Shown here: in pieces, positions 27,519-36,657 of the stretch
Layout: each line of letters begins with the position of its first letter
How positions within the stretch are numbered: position 1 is the first letter of the stretch
Source: Paenibacillus marchantiae
GTDB taxonomy: Bacteria > Bacillota > Bacilli > Paenibacillales > Paenibacillaceae
DNA: 64,000 nt
NCBI RefSeq assembly: GCF_028771845.1
Contig: NZ_CP118270.1
Coordinates: 3,658,001 to 3,722,000, forward strand
Direction of reading: 5' to 3'
Position numbers and translations under genes: made by a program
Notes under the pieces: model-generated
Told to the model about the DNA's origin: nothing
Database searches by the model: none
Seen by the model: the letters and a program-made list of their open reading frames with translations, nothing else

Positions 27519-28091
27519 ATGAGCAAAACAGTACCTGTGGGCGTATCTGCCCGTCACATTCATGTATCTCAAGAGCACGTTGAAATTTTGTTTGGTAAAG
27601 GCTACGAATTGACCGAGTTTAAACCTCTGTCCCAACCAGGACAATATGCTGCTAACGAAACAGTAGCGGTTATTGGTTCGAAAGGACAGTTTGATAAAGT
27701 GCGTATCCTTGGACCTGTTCGTCCGGAAACACAACTGGAAATCTCGATGACAGATTCTTTCGCTATTGGTGTTAAGGCACCTGTTCGTGAATCCGGAAGC
27801 ATCGAAGGTACTCCAGGTATTACGATTAAAGGACCTGCTGGCGAAGTTACGATCGATAAAGGTGTTATCGTTGCTGCTCGTCACATCCACTTCCATACTT
27901 CTGATGCTGCTAAATGGGGCATTGAGGACAAACAATTGCTGAAAGTTCGTCTGGGTGGAGATCGTGGTCTGGTACTGGAAAATGTACTGGCTCGTGTATC
28001 GGATTCCTTTGCACTGGACATGCATATTGATACGGATGAAGCTAATGCAGCTGGCGCTCGTAACGGCGATACTGCTGAAATCATCGACTAA
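27519..28091 (+). CDS. pduL: PduL-type phosphate acyltransferase
   Basis: This 190-residue protein of the PduL family moves an acyl group between coenzyme A and phosphate (propanoyl or acetyl). Two tandem beta domains are seen, each with the metal-binding His signature: VSARHIHVS near the N-terminus and VAARHIHFH in the second half. No microcompartment shell or encapsulation genes are nearby, so a role as a free cytosolic phosphotransacylase is likely. The start is ATG 27519 after AAGGAGTG, and it forms its own unit with promoter and terminator. Confidence 0.88.
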   Translation: MSKTVPVGVSARHIHVSQEHVEILFGKGYELTEFKPLSQPGQYAANETVAVIGSKGQFDKVRILGPVRPETQLEISMTDSFAIGVKAPVRESGSIEGTPGITIKGPAGEVTIDKGVIVAARHIHFHTSDAAKWGIEDKQLLKVRLGGDRGLVLENVLARVSDSFALDMHIDTDEANAAGARNGDTAEIID

Positions 28092-28175
28092 TCACATGGA
28101 ACAATCTTCAGCCGTGATCTTGGCGGTTTGAATGAACGTATAAACCTGAGTAAATCCACAGCGTCGCTACATTCG

Positions 28176-28198
28176 ACCTGAGGATAGCTCAGGTTTTT
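28176..28198 (+). terminator. Terminator after the pduL-like gene
   Basis: ACCTGAG pairs with CTCAGGT around a short loop, followed by T residues. A second upstream copy of ACCTGAG (28144-28150) could pair with the same 3' arm. Confidence 0.75.
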
Positions 28199-28291
28199 GT
28201 GTATTTTCGGGCTGTTTAGCAGACCTGCGCAGATTTCGGGATAGGCGAAGGGGTAGCGGCTTTGGATGTGGAACTACAGCCCAATTCATGT

Positions 28292-28297
28292 TATAAT
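28292..28297 (+). promoter_or_regulatory. Extended -10 promoter upstream of miaB
   Basis: TG, one base, then TATAAT at 28292-28297 form an extended -10 element about 100 bases before miaB. No good -35 is seen. The gap 28092-28399 otherwise holds only the terminator. Confidence 0.5.
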
Positions 28298-28399
28298 TTG
28301 CTGTAATGCTCTTTTGATGTATAAAGCGTGCAAATCACGTGAAACAAGATGAAATAACGATTTTTTATTAATAGAGGCTGTAAGGAGTGACCGAAGGAA

Positions 28400-29956
28400 A
28401 TGGCTAAAGACTCAAAAAAGGATTACTCCCAATATTTTGATTTCTCCGATGCCAAAGTAATTTCGCAAGATGAATTCAGCAAAAAGATAAGAATCCGGGG
28501 CCGGGAGATTAACATCAAATCCGAACCTAATCATCGTCAGGAGAAACAACGGGGCAAGGAAGACGTTCAGGTGCTTTACGAAACAGCCGTACCCGATGAA
28601 CTGAAAAACGTGGGGGAAGGCAAACACTATATCGTATATACGTATGGATGCCAGATGAACGAACATGATTCGGAGACCATCAAAGGATTGCTTGAATCGA
28701 TGGGCTATCAGGCTACCGAGGATCGCAAAGAGGCAGATATCATTCTGTTAAACACATGTGCGATTCGAGAAAATGCGGAAGATAAAGTGTTTGGTGAGCT
28801 GGGCCATCTGAAAACCCTGAAAACCGAACGTCCAGGTTTGTTACTGGGTGTGTGTGGCTGTATGTCGCAGGAAGAAGGCGTCGTGAACCGGATCATGCAG
28901 AAGCATGGTTTTGTGGATATGATTTTTGGTACACACAACGTACATCGGCTGCCACACCTGATTCAAGAAGCGCTGTTCAGTAAAGAAATGGTTGTTGAGG
29001 TATGGTCCAAGGAAGGCGACATCATTGAGAACCTACCGAAAAAACGTGAGGGCATGCGCGGCTGGGTGAACATTATGTATGGTTGCGACAAGTTCTGTAC
29101 ATATTGCATCGTCCCGTTCACACGGGGGAAAGAGCGCAGTCGACGTCCAGAAGATGTTATTGCCGAAGTTCGTGAACTGGCAAGACAAGGCTTCAAGGAA
29201 ATCACGCTGCTCGGCCAGAACGTTAATGCTTATGGCAAAGACTTCACGGATCTGAAGTATAGCTTCGGTGACCTGATGGATGATATCCGCAAAATCGATA
29301 TTCCACGGGTTCGGTTTACAACCAGTCATCCACGTGACTTCGATGATCATCTGATTGAGGTGCTTGCGAAGGGCGGGAACCTGGTGGAACATATCCATCT
29401 GCCTGTGCAGTCTGGTAGCACGGAAGTGCTGAAACGTATGAGCCGCAAGTACAGTCGGGAACACTACCTGAAGCTTGCTGACAAAATTAAAACTGCAATT
29501 CCAGATGTCGTGTTAACCACTGATATTATCGTTGGTTTCCCGGGGGAGACGGAAGAGCAGTTCGAAGATACGCTGTCACTGGTCAAGGAAGTTGGCTACG
29601 ATTTTGCCTACACATTCATCTACTCTCCGCGTGAAGGTACACCTGCTGCGGTGATGGAGGATAACGTGCCGATGGACGTGAAGAAGGAACGTTTGAAACG
29701 CTTGAACGAGACGATCAACGCATACAGCCATAGCAGCAATGAAAAGCAGCGCGGCAAGGTTGTTGAAGTGCTGGTCGAAGGTGAGAGCAAACGGAATTCC
29801 AATGTTCTGGCAGGACGTACACGCAGCAACAAGCTGGTGCACTTTGAAGGACCTAAAGAATTGATCGGTACTTTTGTACATGTAGAAATCACCGATCCAA
29901 TGACTTTCTATATTCGGGGCAACCTGCTCTCAGAGCCAGTAGCCGCCAATCAGTAA
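28400..29956 (+). CDS. miaB: tRNA-2-methylthio-N6-dimethylallyladenosine synthase
   Basis: MiaB is a radical-SAM methylthiotransferase that adds a methylthio group to i6A37 of tRNAs reading UNN codons. The 518-residue protein has the N-terminal cluster-binding Cys84 (YGCQMN), Cys120 (NTCAIREN) and Cys152/154. The radical-SAM CxxxCxxC is at 229, 233 and 236 (GCDKFCTYC), and a C-terminal TRAM domain follows. An extension of about 70 residues precedes the core, as in Bacillus. The start is ATG 28400. ricA follows, as in B. subtilis. Confidence 0.96.
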   Translation: MAKDSKKDYSQYFDFSDAKVISQDEFSKKIRIRGREINIKSEPNHRQEKQRGKEDVQVLYETAVPDELKNVGEGKHYIVYTYGCQMNEHDSETIKGLLESMGYQATEDRKEADIILLNTCAIRENAEDKVFGELGHLKTLKTERPGLLLGVCGCMSQEEGVVNRIMQKHGFVDMIFGTHNVHRLPHLIQEALFSKEMVVEVWSKEGDIIENLPKKREGMRGWVNIMYGCDKFCTYCIVPFTRGKERSRRPEDVIAEVRELARQGFKEITLLGQNVNAYGKDFTDLKYSFGDLMDDIRKIDIPRVRFTTSHPRDFDDHLIEVLAKGGNLVEHIHLPVQSGSTEVLKRMSRKYSREHYLKLADKIKTAIPDVVLTTDIIVGFPGETEEQFEDTLSLVKEVGYDFAYTFIYSPREGTPAAVMEDNVPMDVKKERLKRLNETINAYSHSSNEKQRGKVVEVLVEGESKRNSNVLAGRTRSNKLVHFEGPKELIGTFVHVEITDPMTFYIRGNLLSEPVAANQ

Positions 29957-29997
29957 TACACAAACCTAATAAGATGAATGTCTTTTTGCACTTGGCG

Positions 29998-30138
29998 GGT
30001 TACGGTCCAGCGTAGCGAAGGTGACGGAATCGATTCTATAGAAGCGAAGCGTTCGCCTTTGTCTCCAAATTTTATCCACAGACTATTACAATCAGAAAAA
30101 TTTGGAGACAACAGCGATCGAAAGAACGATCCGTAACC
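29998..30138. repeat. Intergenic inverted-repeat element
   Basis: Between miaB and ricA, GGTTACGG (29998-30005) pairs with CCGTAACC (30131-30138). Inside this, TTGTCTCCAAATTTT (30059-30073) pairs perfectly over 15 bases with 30097-30111. The transcript would fold into one long imperfect stem with a 23-base loop. There is no T run, so it does not look like a simple terminator. It resembles palindromic intergenic units or a short non-autonomous mobile relic, but no second copy was seen here. Confidence 0.6.
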
Positions 30139-30224
30139 GCAGCGGTCACTCAAGCAGTTAACTAAGCTTAGTGCAACATCGAGTAGTTCATCTTATATCA
30201 TCTCATAGAATGGAGCGATTTCGA

Positions 30225-30674
30225 GTGGCGCAGGAAGAAGTGCAGTACAACCCTTATGGAATGCCTACCTACGATACGCGCGATCTGGTTATACGCGACG
30301 ACATTATGGGAAAAGCCAAAGAATTGGCTGATATGCTTGGAACGAGCGAGGAAGTTAAACAGTTCCAACAGGCTGAGTCCAAAATTCGCGATCATGAGCG
30401 CATCCAACAATTGATTGCAACGATTAAGAAGAAACAAAAGGAAATCGTTGCTTTTGAAAGCTTCAAAAATGCAGACATGGTCAGCAAAATTGAACAGGAA
30501 ATTGAGGATCTGCAGGCAGAGTTGGACGGCATTCCACTCGTTACGGAATTCCAGCAAAGTCAAAGCGATATCAATTATTTGCTTCAGCTTGTTATTTCTG
30601 TAATTCGGGATACCGTCTCCGAGAAAGTGAACGTGGAGGCAGGTACGGATTCACCTCCGACCAGCTGCGGGTAA
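30225..30674 (+). CDS. ricA: RicA/YmcA, regulator of RNase Y
   Basis: This 149-residue helical protein of the YlbF/YmcA family is one of three Ric proteins that bind iron-sulfur clusters and direct RNase Y processing. They also affect biofilm, competence and sporulation in B. subtilis. The core (KAKELADMLGTSEEVKQF to IPLVTEFQQSQSDIN) is clear, and a Cys lies two residues from the C-terminus. GTG 30225 is chosen because AATGGAG lies 8 bases ahead; earlier in-frame starts lack a site. The miaB neighbour supports the call. Confidence 0.9.
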   Translation: MAQEEVQYNPYGMPTYDTRDLVIRDDIMGKAKELADMLGTSEEVKQFQQAESKIRDHERIQQLIATIKKKQKEIVAFESFKNADMVSKIEQEIEDLQAELDGIPLVTEFQQSQSDINYLLQLVISVIRDTVSEKVNVEAGTDSPPTSCG

Positions 30675-30681
30675 GTGAACG

Positions 30682-30712
30682 GAAGGGTGCGGACGCAGTC
30701 CGCGCCTTTTTT
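30682..30712 (+). terminator. Terminator after ricA
   Basis: AAGGGTGCGGAC pairs with GTCCGCGCCTT around GCA, followed by six T residues. Confidence 0.9.
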
Positions 30713-30919
30713 GATCATCTCAGACTCCACGTGGTGGGGTTATTTTGTGTGGTGGCCTGATCAAGACAACTTCACTGGATAAGACCTGTTCCGTAAGAGC
30801 AGGCTTAATATAATAACGAAGCACTTTAGATCAACTACGAAAAGAACCAATGCTGGTAAAATCATCAACAACATACATCATGGGCTTTATACTTAAAGTG
30901 CACTAAAGGGGAAATCAAT

Positions 30920-31345
30920 ATGGGTATTTTGGACAAAATGGTTGCAGAAGGAAATGGAAAATTTTGGGGCTTTCTCGGTTGTCGGTTTATTAAAGGTGAC
31001 GGAGAAGAAGTACAGATCGCGCTGACAGCGGGCGAACATCACACCAACTCCATGGGGATTATTCATGGTGGAGTGCTGACGTCCCTGATGGATCAGGCGA
31101 TGGGCATGGTAGCTACAGCGGCAATGGCAGTAGACAGTTGTGTGACCACCAATCTGAATGTTCATTTCTTGGCACCTATGAAACAAGGGGAATTAATCGT
31201 GACATCAACGATCCTTCATCAAGCGGGGCGTAGTGTGACGGCACAATCTGAGGTCCGGGATGCATCTGGAACGTTGGGATGTATGGCAACAGCTACATTC
31301 CGTATAGCGCGAGTAAAAGCGCAAAACACGGAATCTCAAGGTTGA
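30920..31345 (+). CDS. Hotdog-fold thioesterase (PaaI family)
   Basis: This 141-residue hotdog protein carries the acyl-CoA thioesterase signature IHGGVLTSLMDQAMG near residues 49-63. Family members hydrolyse small or aromatic acyl-CoA esters. The substrate cannot be told from the sequence. The start is ATG 30920 after AAAGGGG. The promoter for the next gene overlaps its last codons. Confidence 0.88.
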   Translation: MGILDKMVAEGNGKFWGFLGCRFIKGDGEEVQIALTAGEHHTNSMGIIHGGVLTSLMDQAMGMVATAAMAVDSCVTTNLNVHFLAPMKQGELIVTSTILHQAGRSVTAQSEVRDASGTLGCMATATFRIARVKAQNTESQG

Positions 31346-31369
31346 CAAAAGATATTATTATGTCATAAT
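31342..31369 (+). promoter_or_regulatory. Promoter of the Nudix/NAD gene
   Basis: TTGACA (31342-31347), a 16-base spacer and CATAAT (31364-31369) with an upstream TG lie 35 bases before the Nudix gene and overlap the thioesterase stop. Confidence 0.65.
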
Positions 31370-31403
31370 GAAAATATCAAAATGAGAATAGTCGGTGGTG
31401 CCC

Positions 31404-32207
31404 ATGAGCGAAAACTACGAACAATTCAATGCTGAAAGCGATGAACAGGCAGCACGTGCCTATAGTTCCAAGAAATATCGTACACCCGATGGTGTTCCTG
31501 CGGATATCGTCATGTTTACCTTGACCAAGCGGGAACGCAAGACGGTAACCAAGACACTCCCAATCCGGGAGTTGAAGGTCATGCTGATCAAACGCAAAGG
31601 TTGGCCTTTTGCGGGAAGATGGGCGTTGCCCGGTGGATTTTGTCAGGAAAATGAATCCATCTATGGTGCTGCAAAGCGCGAGTTGATGGAAGAGACAGGT
31701 GTGGACGGCGGACATCTGGAGTATTTGAATGTATATAGTCAGCCTGGGCGTGACCCCAGAGGATGGATTATCTCACATGCTTTTTTTGCACTGGTAGAGG
31801 AATGGATGTTGGAACACCGTCAGGCTGCAGATGATGCTGAGGATGTTGGATTATTTACGATTCAGGAAGCTTTGCAAGAGCTCGAGCTTGCCTTTGATCA
31901 CCGGACGATTATAGAAGATGCGTACCGGCGTATTCAACAGCAAATGCTGGAAACGACGATTGCACGACAGTTCCTGCCTCGTGATTTTACACTAAGCGAG
32001 TTATACCAAGTAATTCAGAGTGTTGTACCTGACTTTGAAGAACCGAATTTCATTCGGAAGATCACTTCTACACGTAGCCGCAAAGGCATTGTGGAAGAGG
32101 TTCGGGATGAGGAGGGCAACCTGCTAAGCTCCAATCAATATTCACAGCGTCCGGCCCAGCTATACCGTTTTACGGAGCTTGTACCTCGTCTTTCCATCTA
32201 TACTTAA
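31404..32207 (+). CDS. Nudix protein with NrtR-like winged-helix tail
   Basis: This 267-residue protein has a Nudix box that is complete from Gly78 through Glu84, Arg92-Glu93 and Glu96-Glu97 to Gly99. A C-terminal region (about 170-267) has the winged-helix look of the NrtR/NadQ family (ARQFLPRDFTLSELYQVIQ, NFIRKITSTR). NrtR proteins sense ADP-ribose and regulate NAD genes; others are active ADP-ribose pyrophosphatases. Here the intact catalytic box suggests hydrolase activity with possible regulation. nicotinamidase and pncB genes follow, which supports an NAD role. ATG 31404 is likely; GTG 31395/31398 are alternatives. Confidence 0.85.
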   Translation: MSENYEQFNAESDEQAARAYSSKKYRTPDGVPADIVMFTLTKRERKTVTKTLPIRELKVMLIKRKGWPFAGRWALPGGFCQENESIYGAAKRELMEETGVDGGHLEYLNVYSQPGRDPRGWIISHAFFALVEEWMLEHRQAADDAEDVGLFTIQEALQELELAFDHRTIIEDAYRRIQQQMLETTIARQFLPRDFTLSELYQVIQSVVPDFEEPNFIRKITSTRSRKGIVEEVRDEEGNLLSSNQYSQRPAQLYRFTELVPRLSIYT

Positions 32208-32271
32208 TTCGCAAGCGAATCATGATGGATTGAATCAGGATCAACCTATTCTCAAAAAGGGAGTGTGGACG

Positions 32272-32841
32272 ATGAAAGCACTGATTGTAATCGATTTTAC
32301 ACGTGATTTTGTGACAGGTTCGTTGCCTGTAGGCCAGCCTGCTGTGGAGATTGAGGAGACGATCGCAGCTATAACGGAGGCTTATTGCAATAACAAGCAT
32401 GAGGTTGTTATGGCCGTGGACTTGCATGAAGAGAATGATCCTTACCATCCGGAAACTGCTCTTTTTCCTCCCCATAACATTAGAGGTACGGAGGGAAGAC
32501 AGCTTTATGGTCGTCTAGCCCAGGTTATGGAAGAACGGGAATCTCAGATTCGATGGATGGATAAAACAAGATACAGCGCATTCTGCGGTACAGATCTGGA
32601 GTTGCGCCTGCGTGAACGTGGAATAACAGACATTGCACTGATCGGTGTATGTACGGATATTTGCGTACTGCACACGGCAGTGGATGCTTATAATAAAGGT
32701 TTTCACATAACGGTATATGAAGACGCCGTGGCGAGCTTCAATCAAGCGGGACATGATTGGGCGCTTGGACATTTTCGTTCCAGTCTTGGGGCCCAGGTGG
32801 TCAAAGCGAGCGATACCGTTCTCGCAGGCTTGAACCTGTAA
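32272..32841 (+). CDS. pncA: Nicotinamidase / isochorismatase-family hydrolase
   Basis: This 189-residue cysteine hydrolase probably deamidates nicotinamide to nicotinate. The catalytic triad Asp8, Lys98 and Cys131 is visible (VIDFTRDF, MDKTRYSAF, GVCTDICVLHTA). Metal ligands Asp50, His52 and His59 are in VDLHEENDPYHP. Isochorismatases share the fold, but the metal-ligand pattern and the pncB neighbour favour nicotinamidase. ATG 32272 follows AAGGGAG; an in-frame start upstream at 32179 overlaps the previous gene. Confidence 0.87.
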   Translation: MKALIVIDFTRDFVTGSLPVGQPAVEIEETIAAITEAYCNNKHEVVMAVDLHEENDPYHPETALFPPHNIRGTEGRQLYGRLAQVMEERESQIRWMDKTRYSAFCGTDLELRLRERGITDIALIGVCTDICVLHTAVDAYNKGFHITVYEDAVASFNQAGHDWALGHFRSSLGAQVVKASDTVLAGLNL

Positions 32842-33047
32842 CTGAACCTGTGATCATATCCATCATATTCTGTTGGTTGAACAAGTGTTATGTTGCTGGG
32901 GAATATGGTGAATAGGAATAAACCGGAGACTTATGCAATGGTACGTAACCAGAATCATGAATCATGAGCAATGAGTCTCCACATGTTGACCCGTGTCTGC
33001 AAGGCTAGACCTGCCGACACAAGCGGAAGTCAGAGAGGATGAGACAA

Positions 33048-34502
33048 ATGCAGACGACTAGCCTGGCTTTACATACGGATAAATATCAAATCAATATGAT
33101 GTACGCCCACTGGGTGAATGGAACTCACAAACGGAAAGCGGTGTTTGAAGCCTATTTCCGCAAGCTTCCTTTTGGCAACGGATATGCCGTATTTGCCGGA
33201 TTGGAACGCATTGTGAATTATATCAGCCAGCTTCGGTTTACGATGGAGGACATCAAATATTTATCTAAACAAGAGGAAAATTACGATCCGGTCTTTCTGG
33301 AAGAGTTGCTCCAGTTTTCATTTCAGGGGACGATTCATTCCATGAAGGAAGGGGCGCTCGTTTTCCCTGATGAACCGCTCATTCGGGTAGAAGGCTCCAT
33401 TATGGAGACACAACTGGTGGAGACGGCGATACTTAACTTCATGAATTATCAGACGTTAATTGCAACGAAGGCTTCCCGGATCAAACAGGTGGCAAGTCAG
33501 GACACGTTGCTCGAATTCGGAACACGACGTGCCCAGGAAGCGGATGCGGCCATTTGGGGGGCGCGTGCCTCGTATGTGGCAGGATTCCATGCAACGTCTA
33601 ATATGCTGGCTGGAGAGCGCTTTGGAATTCCGACAGCAGGGACACATGCCCATTCCTGGGTGCAGAGTTTTATGAGTGAGCAGGAGGCGTTTGACGTCTA
33701 TGCCAAAGTGCTGCCAGATCAAGTGACACTGCTGGTGGATACTTTTGATACATTGAACAGTGGTGTTCCTCATGCAATCAAGACTGCCAAGAAGCTGGAG
33801 AGTCAGGGCAAAAAGATGAACGCTATTCGTCTGGATAGCGGGGACCTTGCGTATCTATCCATTCAAGCTCGGCAGATGCTGGACGATGCCGGACTGGATT
33901 ACGTCAAGATTGTAGCTTCCAACGATTTGGATGAAAATACAATTTTCAACCTTAAGGCGCAAGGAGCTCGCATCGATACATGGGGAGTGGGCACACAGCT
34001 AATTACCGCTTCCGACCAACCTTCTTTGGGTGGCGTGTACAAATTGGTGGAGCGTGAAGTGGATGGTGCCATGCTGCCTACGATCAAAATTTCGGCCAAT
34101 CCCGAAAAAGTCTCCACACCAGGTAAAAAAGAAGTCTTCCGGATCATTGATCCGAAACATGGCAAGGCGATTGCAGATTATATCTGCTATCCAGGAGAAG
34201 AGCAGCCGCTACAGGGCGGGCCGCTCAAGCTGTTCAACCCGCTACACCCTTATCTGAAAAAGACGGTAACCCGCTACGAAGCAGTGAACATGCTGGAACC
34301 GATCTTTGTGAATGGGCGCAAAGTGTATGAGCTGCCTACCCTGGATGAAATTCGAAGTTATCACCGCGAGCAGATGGATCTCTTCTGGCCGGAATATCTG
34401 CGGAAACTCAATCCTGAGATTTACCGCGTAAATATCAGCCCTGCGGCCTGGAATATGAAGCAGAAGCTCATTGCTGAGCACGTGCAATCCACCGAAGAAT
34501 AA
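33048..34502 (+). CDS. pncB: Nicotinate phosphoribosyltransferase
   Basis: PncB joins nicotinate with PRPP (with ATP) to form nicotinate mononucleotide in the Preiss-Handler NAD salvage route. The 484-residue protein has the N-terminal HTDKYQINM, GTRRAQEADAA and the conserved His-bearing GTHAHSWVQSF near residue 200. IRLDSGDLAYLS and GVGTQLITASDQPSLGGVYKLV complete the barrel. It probably uses the nicotinate made by the adjacent nicotinamidase. ATG 33048 suits the GAGAGGATGA site better than ATG 33039. A strong terminator follows. Confidence 0.94.
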   Translation: MQTTSLALHTDKYQINMMYAHWVNGTHKRKAVFEAYFRKLPFGNGYAVFAGLERIVNYISQLRFTMEDIKYLSKQEENYDPVFLEELLQFSFQGTIHSMKEGALVFPDEPLIRVEGSIMETQLVETAILNFMNYQTLIATKASRIKQVASQDTLLEFGTRRAQEADAAIWGARASYVAGFHATSNMLAGERFGIPTAGTHAHSWVQSFMSEQEAFDVYAKVLPDQVTLLVDTFDTLNSGVPHAIKTAKKLESQGKKMNAIRLDSGDLAYLSIQARQMLDDAGLDYVKIVASNDLDENTIFNLKAQGARIDTWGVGTQLITASDQPSLGGVYKLVEREVDGAMLPTIKISANPEKVSTPGKKEVFRIIDPKHGKAIADYICYPGEEQPLQGGPLKLFNPLHPYLKKTVTRYEAVNMLEPIFVNGRKVYELPTLDEIRSYHREQMDLFWPEYLRKLNPEIYRVNISPAAWNMKQKLIAEHVQSTEE

Positions 34503-34512
34503 ATCAAATAAA

Positions 34513-34554
34513 GGGGCATAACCGGAAGGACGTAGACCGGGTTATGCCTTTTTG
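34513..34554 (+). terminator. Terminator after pncB
   Basis: AGGGGCATAACC pairs with GGTTATGCCT across a 16-base loop, followed by T residues. The rest of the 34503-34811 gap has no supported gene. Confidence 0.88.
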
Positions 34555-34811
34555 GTTTCTTCTTTCTTGCTGATTGTCCCGCATGACGAATGGATGGTGT
34601 GTGAAACATCATGGACAGACAGTTCTTGAACTGCGGTATACTATACCTTCAACGGACGCAGGTTTACAGGGAAATGAAGCCATTATTTCTCGGGAAAGCG
34701 CAGGAGACGTCAAATACTGCATCTTTCCGAGCGTGCCTTTCGACAGGATCTGTTTCTATGGCTGTTTCAATTGCGTATCTGCCGGGGATGAATGAAAGAG
34801 GAGGTGCAACC

Positions 34812-35462
34812 ATGAAATGGATTTTGGCACTGACCTGGCTGGCTTTCATTGCGTACGCCTGGATTTGGGTACCTGGGCAGCCTCTTGGGAGTGACCCTGT
34901 GTTTAAAGAGCTGGTCACACTGCAAAGCAAAGAACCCTGGCTACTAACGGTATTTTCGTGGCTTGGGATTTATCCGGCTATTTTCGCTTGCCTGCTGTTA
35001 AGGAGGTCAGGGAGGAAAGCGAGAGGATCTGATGTACCGGCGTGGCCTTTTGTGTTGCTGTCTTTTGGTTTGGGAGCCTTTGCGCTGCTGCCTTATTTTG
35101 CGTGGTCCTCGCAAACACACAGAGGTTCGGGATACGAACGCCTCTCCTTTGGTAGTCAGCGTGAATCGGGTATTGGACGTGTGGCAGCTCATAAGCTGAC
35201 CCATGTGGTTCTGCTGCTGCTTACATTGGGCACAGGCTTCTATGCAGTGACTCAAGGCAATCCTGATGTATACATGGAAGCGTTCAGGGAGTCTTCCTTT
35301 GTACATATTATGACAATTGATTTCGTCATCCTAACTTTGCTTTCCGTGATCGCATTGTTCAGGGATGCTTTTGACAATCGTCGTTCTCGCGGGTGGGCAG
35401 TTGCAGGGGTGATCCCATTGATAGGTCCGCTCATTTATTTGATGACCAGCCGGAGAGATTGA
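34812..35462 (+). CDS. Multi-pass membrane protein of unknown function
   Basis: This 216-residue hydrophobic protein has about five or six membrane helices (WILALTWLAFIAYAWIW, TVFSWLGIYPAIFACLLL, FVLLSFGLGAFALLPYF, a segment around VVLLLLTLGTGFYAV, VILTLLSVIALF, AVAGVIPLIGPLIYL). No enzymatic motif was recognised. The ATG at 34812 sits behind AAAGAGGAGGTG. A longer in-frame ORF from 34611 is rejected because its extra 67 residues lack a ribosome site and look non-coding. Confidence 0.75.
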   Translation: MKWILALTWLAFIAYAWIWVPGQPLGSDPVFKELVTLQSKEPWLLTVFSWLGIYPAIFACLLLRRSGRKARGSDVPAWPFVLLSFGLGAFALLPYFAWSSQTHRGSGYERLSFGSQRESGIGRVAAHKLTHVVLLLLTLGTGFYAVTQGNPDVYMEAFRESSFVHIMTIDFVILTLLSVIALFRDAFDNRRSRGWAVAGVIPLIGPLIYLMTSRRD

Positions 35463-35563
35463 GTTCGACGGATGTCGCCCTTATACTTGTTTAAATTGAA
35501 TGCGAACAATTCATGATATGAATAGAAAAATAAGTAAATTTATAACTGAGGAGAGGATAACGA

Positions 35564-36583
35564 ATGAAGAATACTTTTCCTGCCTATGTCGTGCGTAAAG
35601 AAGAACAGGGTGGCGTGAAGGCTGCTATGGAGCAGCTGACGAAAGAGGACTTGCCTAATGGTGACGTAACCCTACAGGTTCAATACTCAAGCGTCAATTT
35701 TAAAGATGGTCTCGCCACAACTGAAAAGGGCGGTGTGGTTCGCGAATATCCGATCGTACCGGGGATCGATCTTGCAGGGATTGTAGAGGAATCCGTGAGC
35801 GGTCGGTTTGCACCGGGGGATCGGGTGATCAGCACAGGCTTCGAACCGGGCGTTTCTCATTTTGGAGGGTACAGTCAATATGCGCGTCTGCGCAGCGAAT
35901 GGCTTGTTCCTCTGCCGCATGGACTCAGTGAGAAGGAAGCGATGGCAATTGGAACGGCAGGGTTCACTGCGGCACTTTCGGTAGATGCTTTGTTGCGGGC
36001 TGGAGTGACTCCGGAGATGGGCAATATTCTGGTGACCGGAGCAACCGGAGGAGTAGGGAGTATGGCAGTAGCTATTCTGGCGAAGCTGGGATTTGAAGTG
36101 ACAGCAAGTACAGGCAAAAAAGATCAACAGGAGCAGCTGCTTCGAAATCTGGGTGCCTCACACGTCATTTCACGCGAAGAAGCGGATGCGCCAGCCAAGG
36201 GAGCAATGGGCAAACAGCTCTGGGCAGGTGTAATTGATCCGGCAGCAGGTCCGGCACTGGCGGAACGTCTGAAACAGATTCAATACGGAGGCGCTGTCGC
36301 CGTATCAGGCTTAACCGGAGGGGCTGCATTCGAGTCCACCGTATTTCCGTTTATTTTGCGGGGGATTCAATTGATTGGGATTGATTCAGTCTATTGCCCG
36401 ATGGAACGGCGGGAACGGATATGGAAGCTGCTTGGCGGAGAATGGAAGCCGGATCGGGCGCTGGAGCTGGTGATTCAGGAAATCTCATGGGTACAACTGC
36501 CTCAGACACTCGAAACGATCCTCAAGGGCGGTGCTGTAGGTCGTACGGTAGTTAATACGATGTCCGATACGCCTGCCGAATAA
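35564..36583 (+). CDS. Zinc-independent MDR oxidoreductase (AcuI/YhfP-type acrylyl-CoA reductase)
   Basis: This 339-residue medium-chain reductase belongs to the YhdH/YhfP group, whose members include acrylyl-CoA reductase AcuI. Markers are YSSVNFKDGLA, PGIDLAG and the NADP-binding loop TGATGGVGS at 158-166. The VYCPMERRERIW segment is also present, and zinc-binding cysteines are absent. The exact substrate is open. The start is ATG 35564 after GAGGAGAGG. Confidence 0.88.
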   Translation: MKNTFPAYVVRKEEQGGVKAAMEQLTKEDLPNGDVTLQVQYSSVNFKDGLATTEKGGVVREYPIVPGIDLAGIVEESVSGRFAPGDRVISTGFEPGVSHFGGYSQYARLRSEWLVPLPHGLSEKEAMAIGTAGFTAALSVDALLRAGVTPEMGNILVTGATGGVGSMAVAILAKLGFEVTASTGKKDQQEQLLRNLGASHVISREEADAPAKGAMGKQLWAGVIDPAAGPALAERLKQIQYGGAVAVSGLTGGAAFESTVFPFILRGIQLIGIDSVYCPMERRERIWKLLGGEWKPDRALELVIQEISWVQLPQTLETILKGGAVGRTVVNTMSDTPAE

Positions 36584-36657
36584 GATCCTTTTCTCCTAGA
36601 CATGCTAACTCTACCTGAGAGCGTCACCGTGCATGTGGCGGGAAAGGAAGGATGAGT

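Noticed and set aside
28143..28195. Competing hairpins (two ACCTGAG copies for one CTCAGGT) as a riboswitch ahead of miaB
   Set aside because: The terminator precedes the miaB promoter, and the duplication is short, so it is most simply a terminator with a chance repeat.
34611..34811. Longer N-terminus for the membrane protein at 34812
   Set aside because: The upstream 67 codons lack a ribosome site, while AAAGAGGAGGTG precedes ATG 34812.
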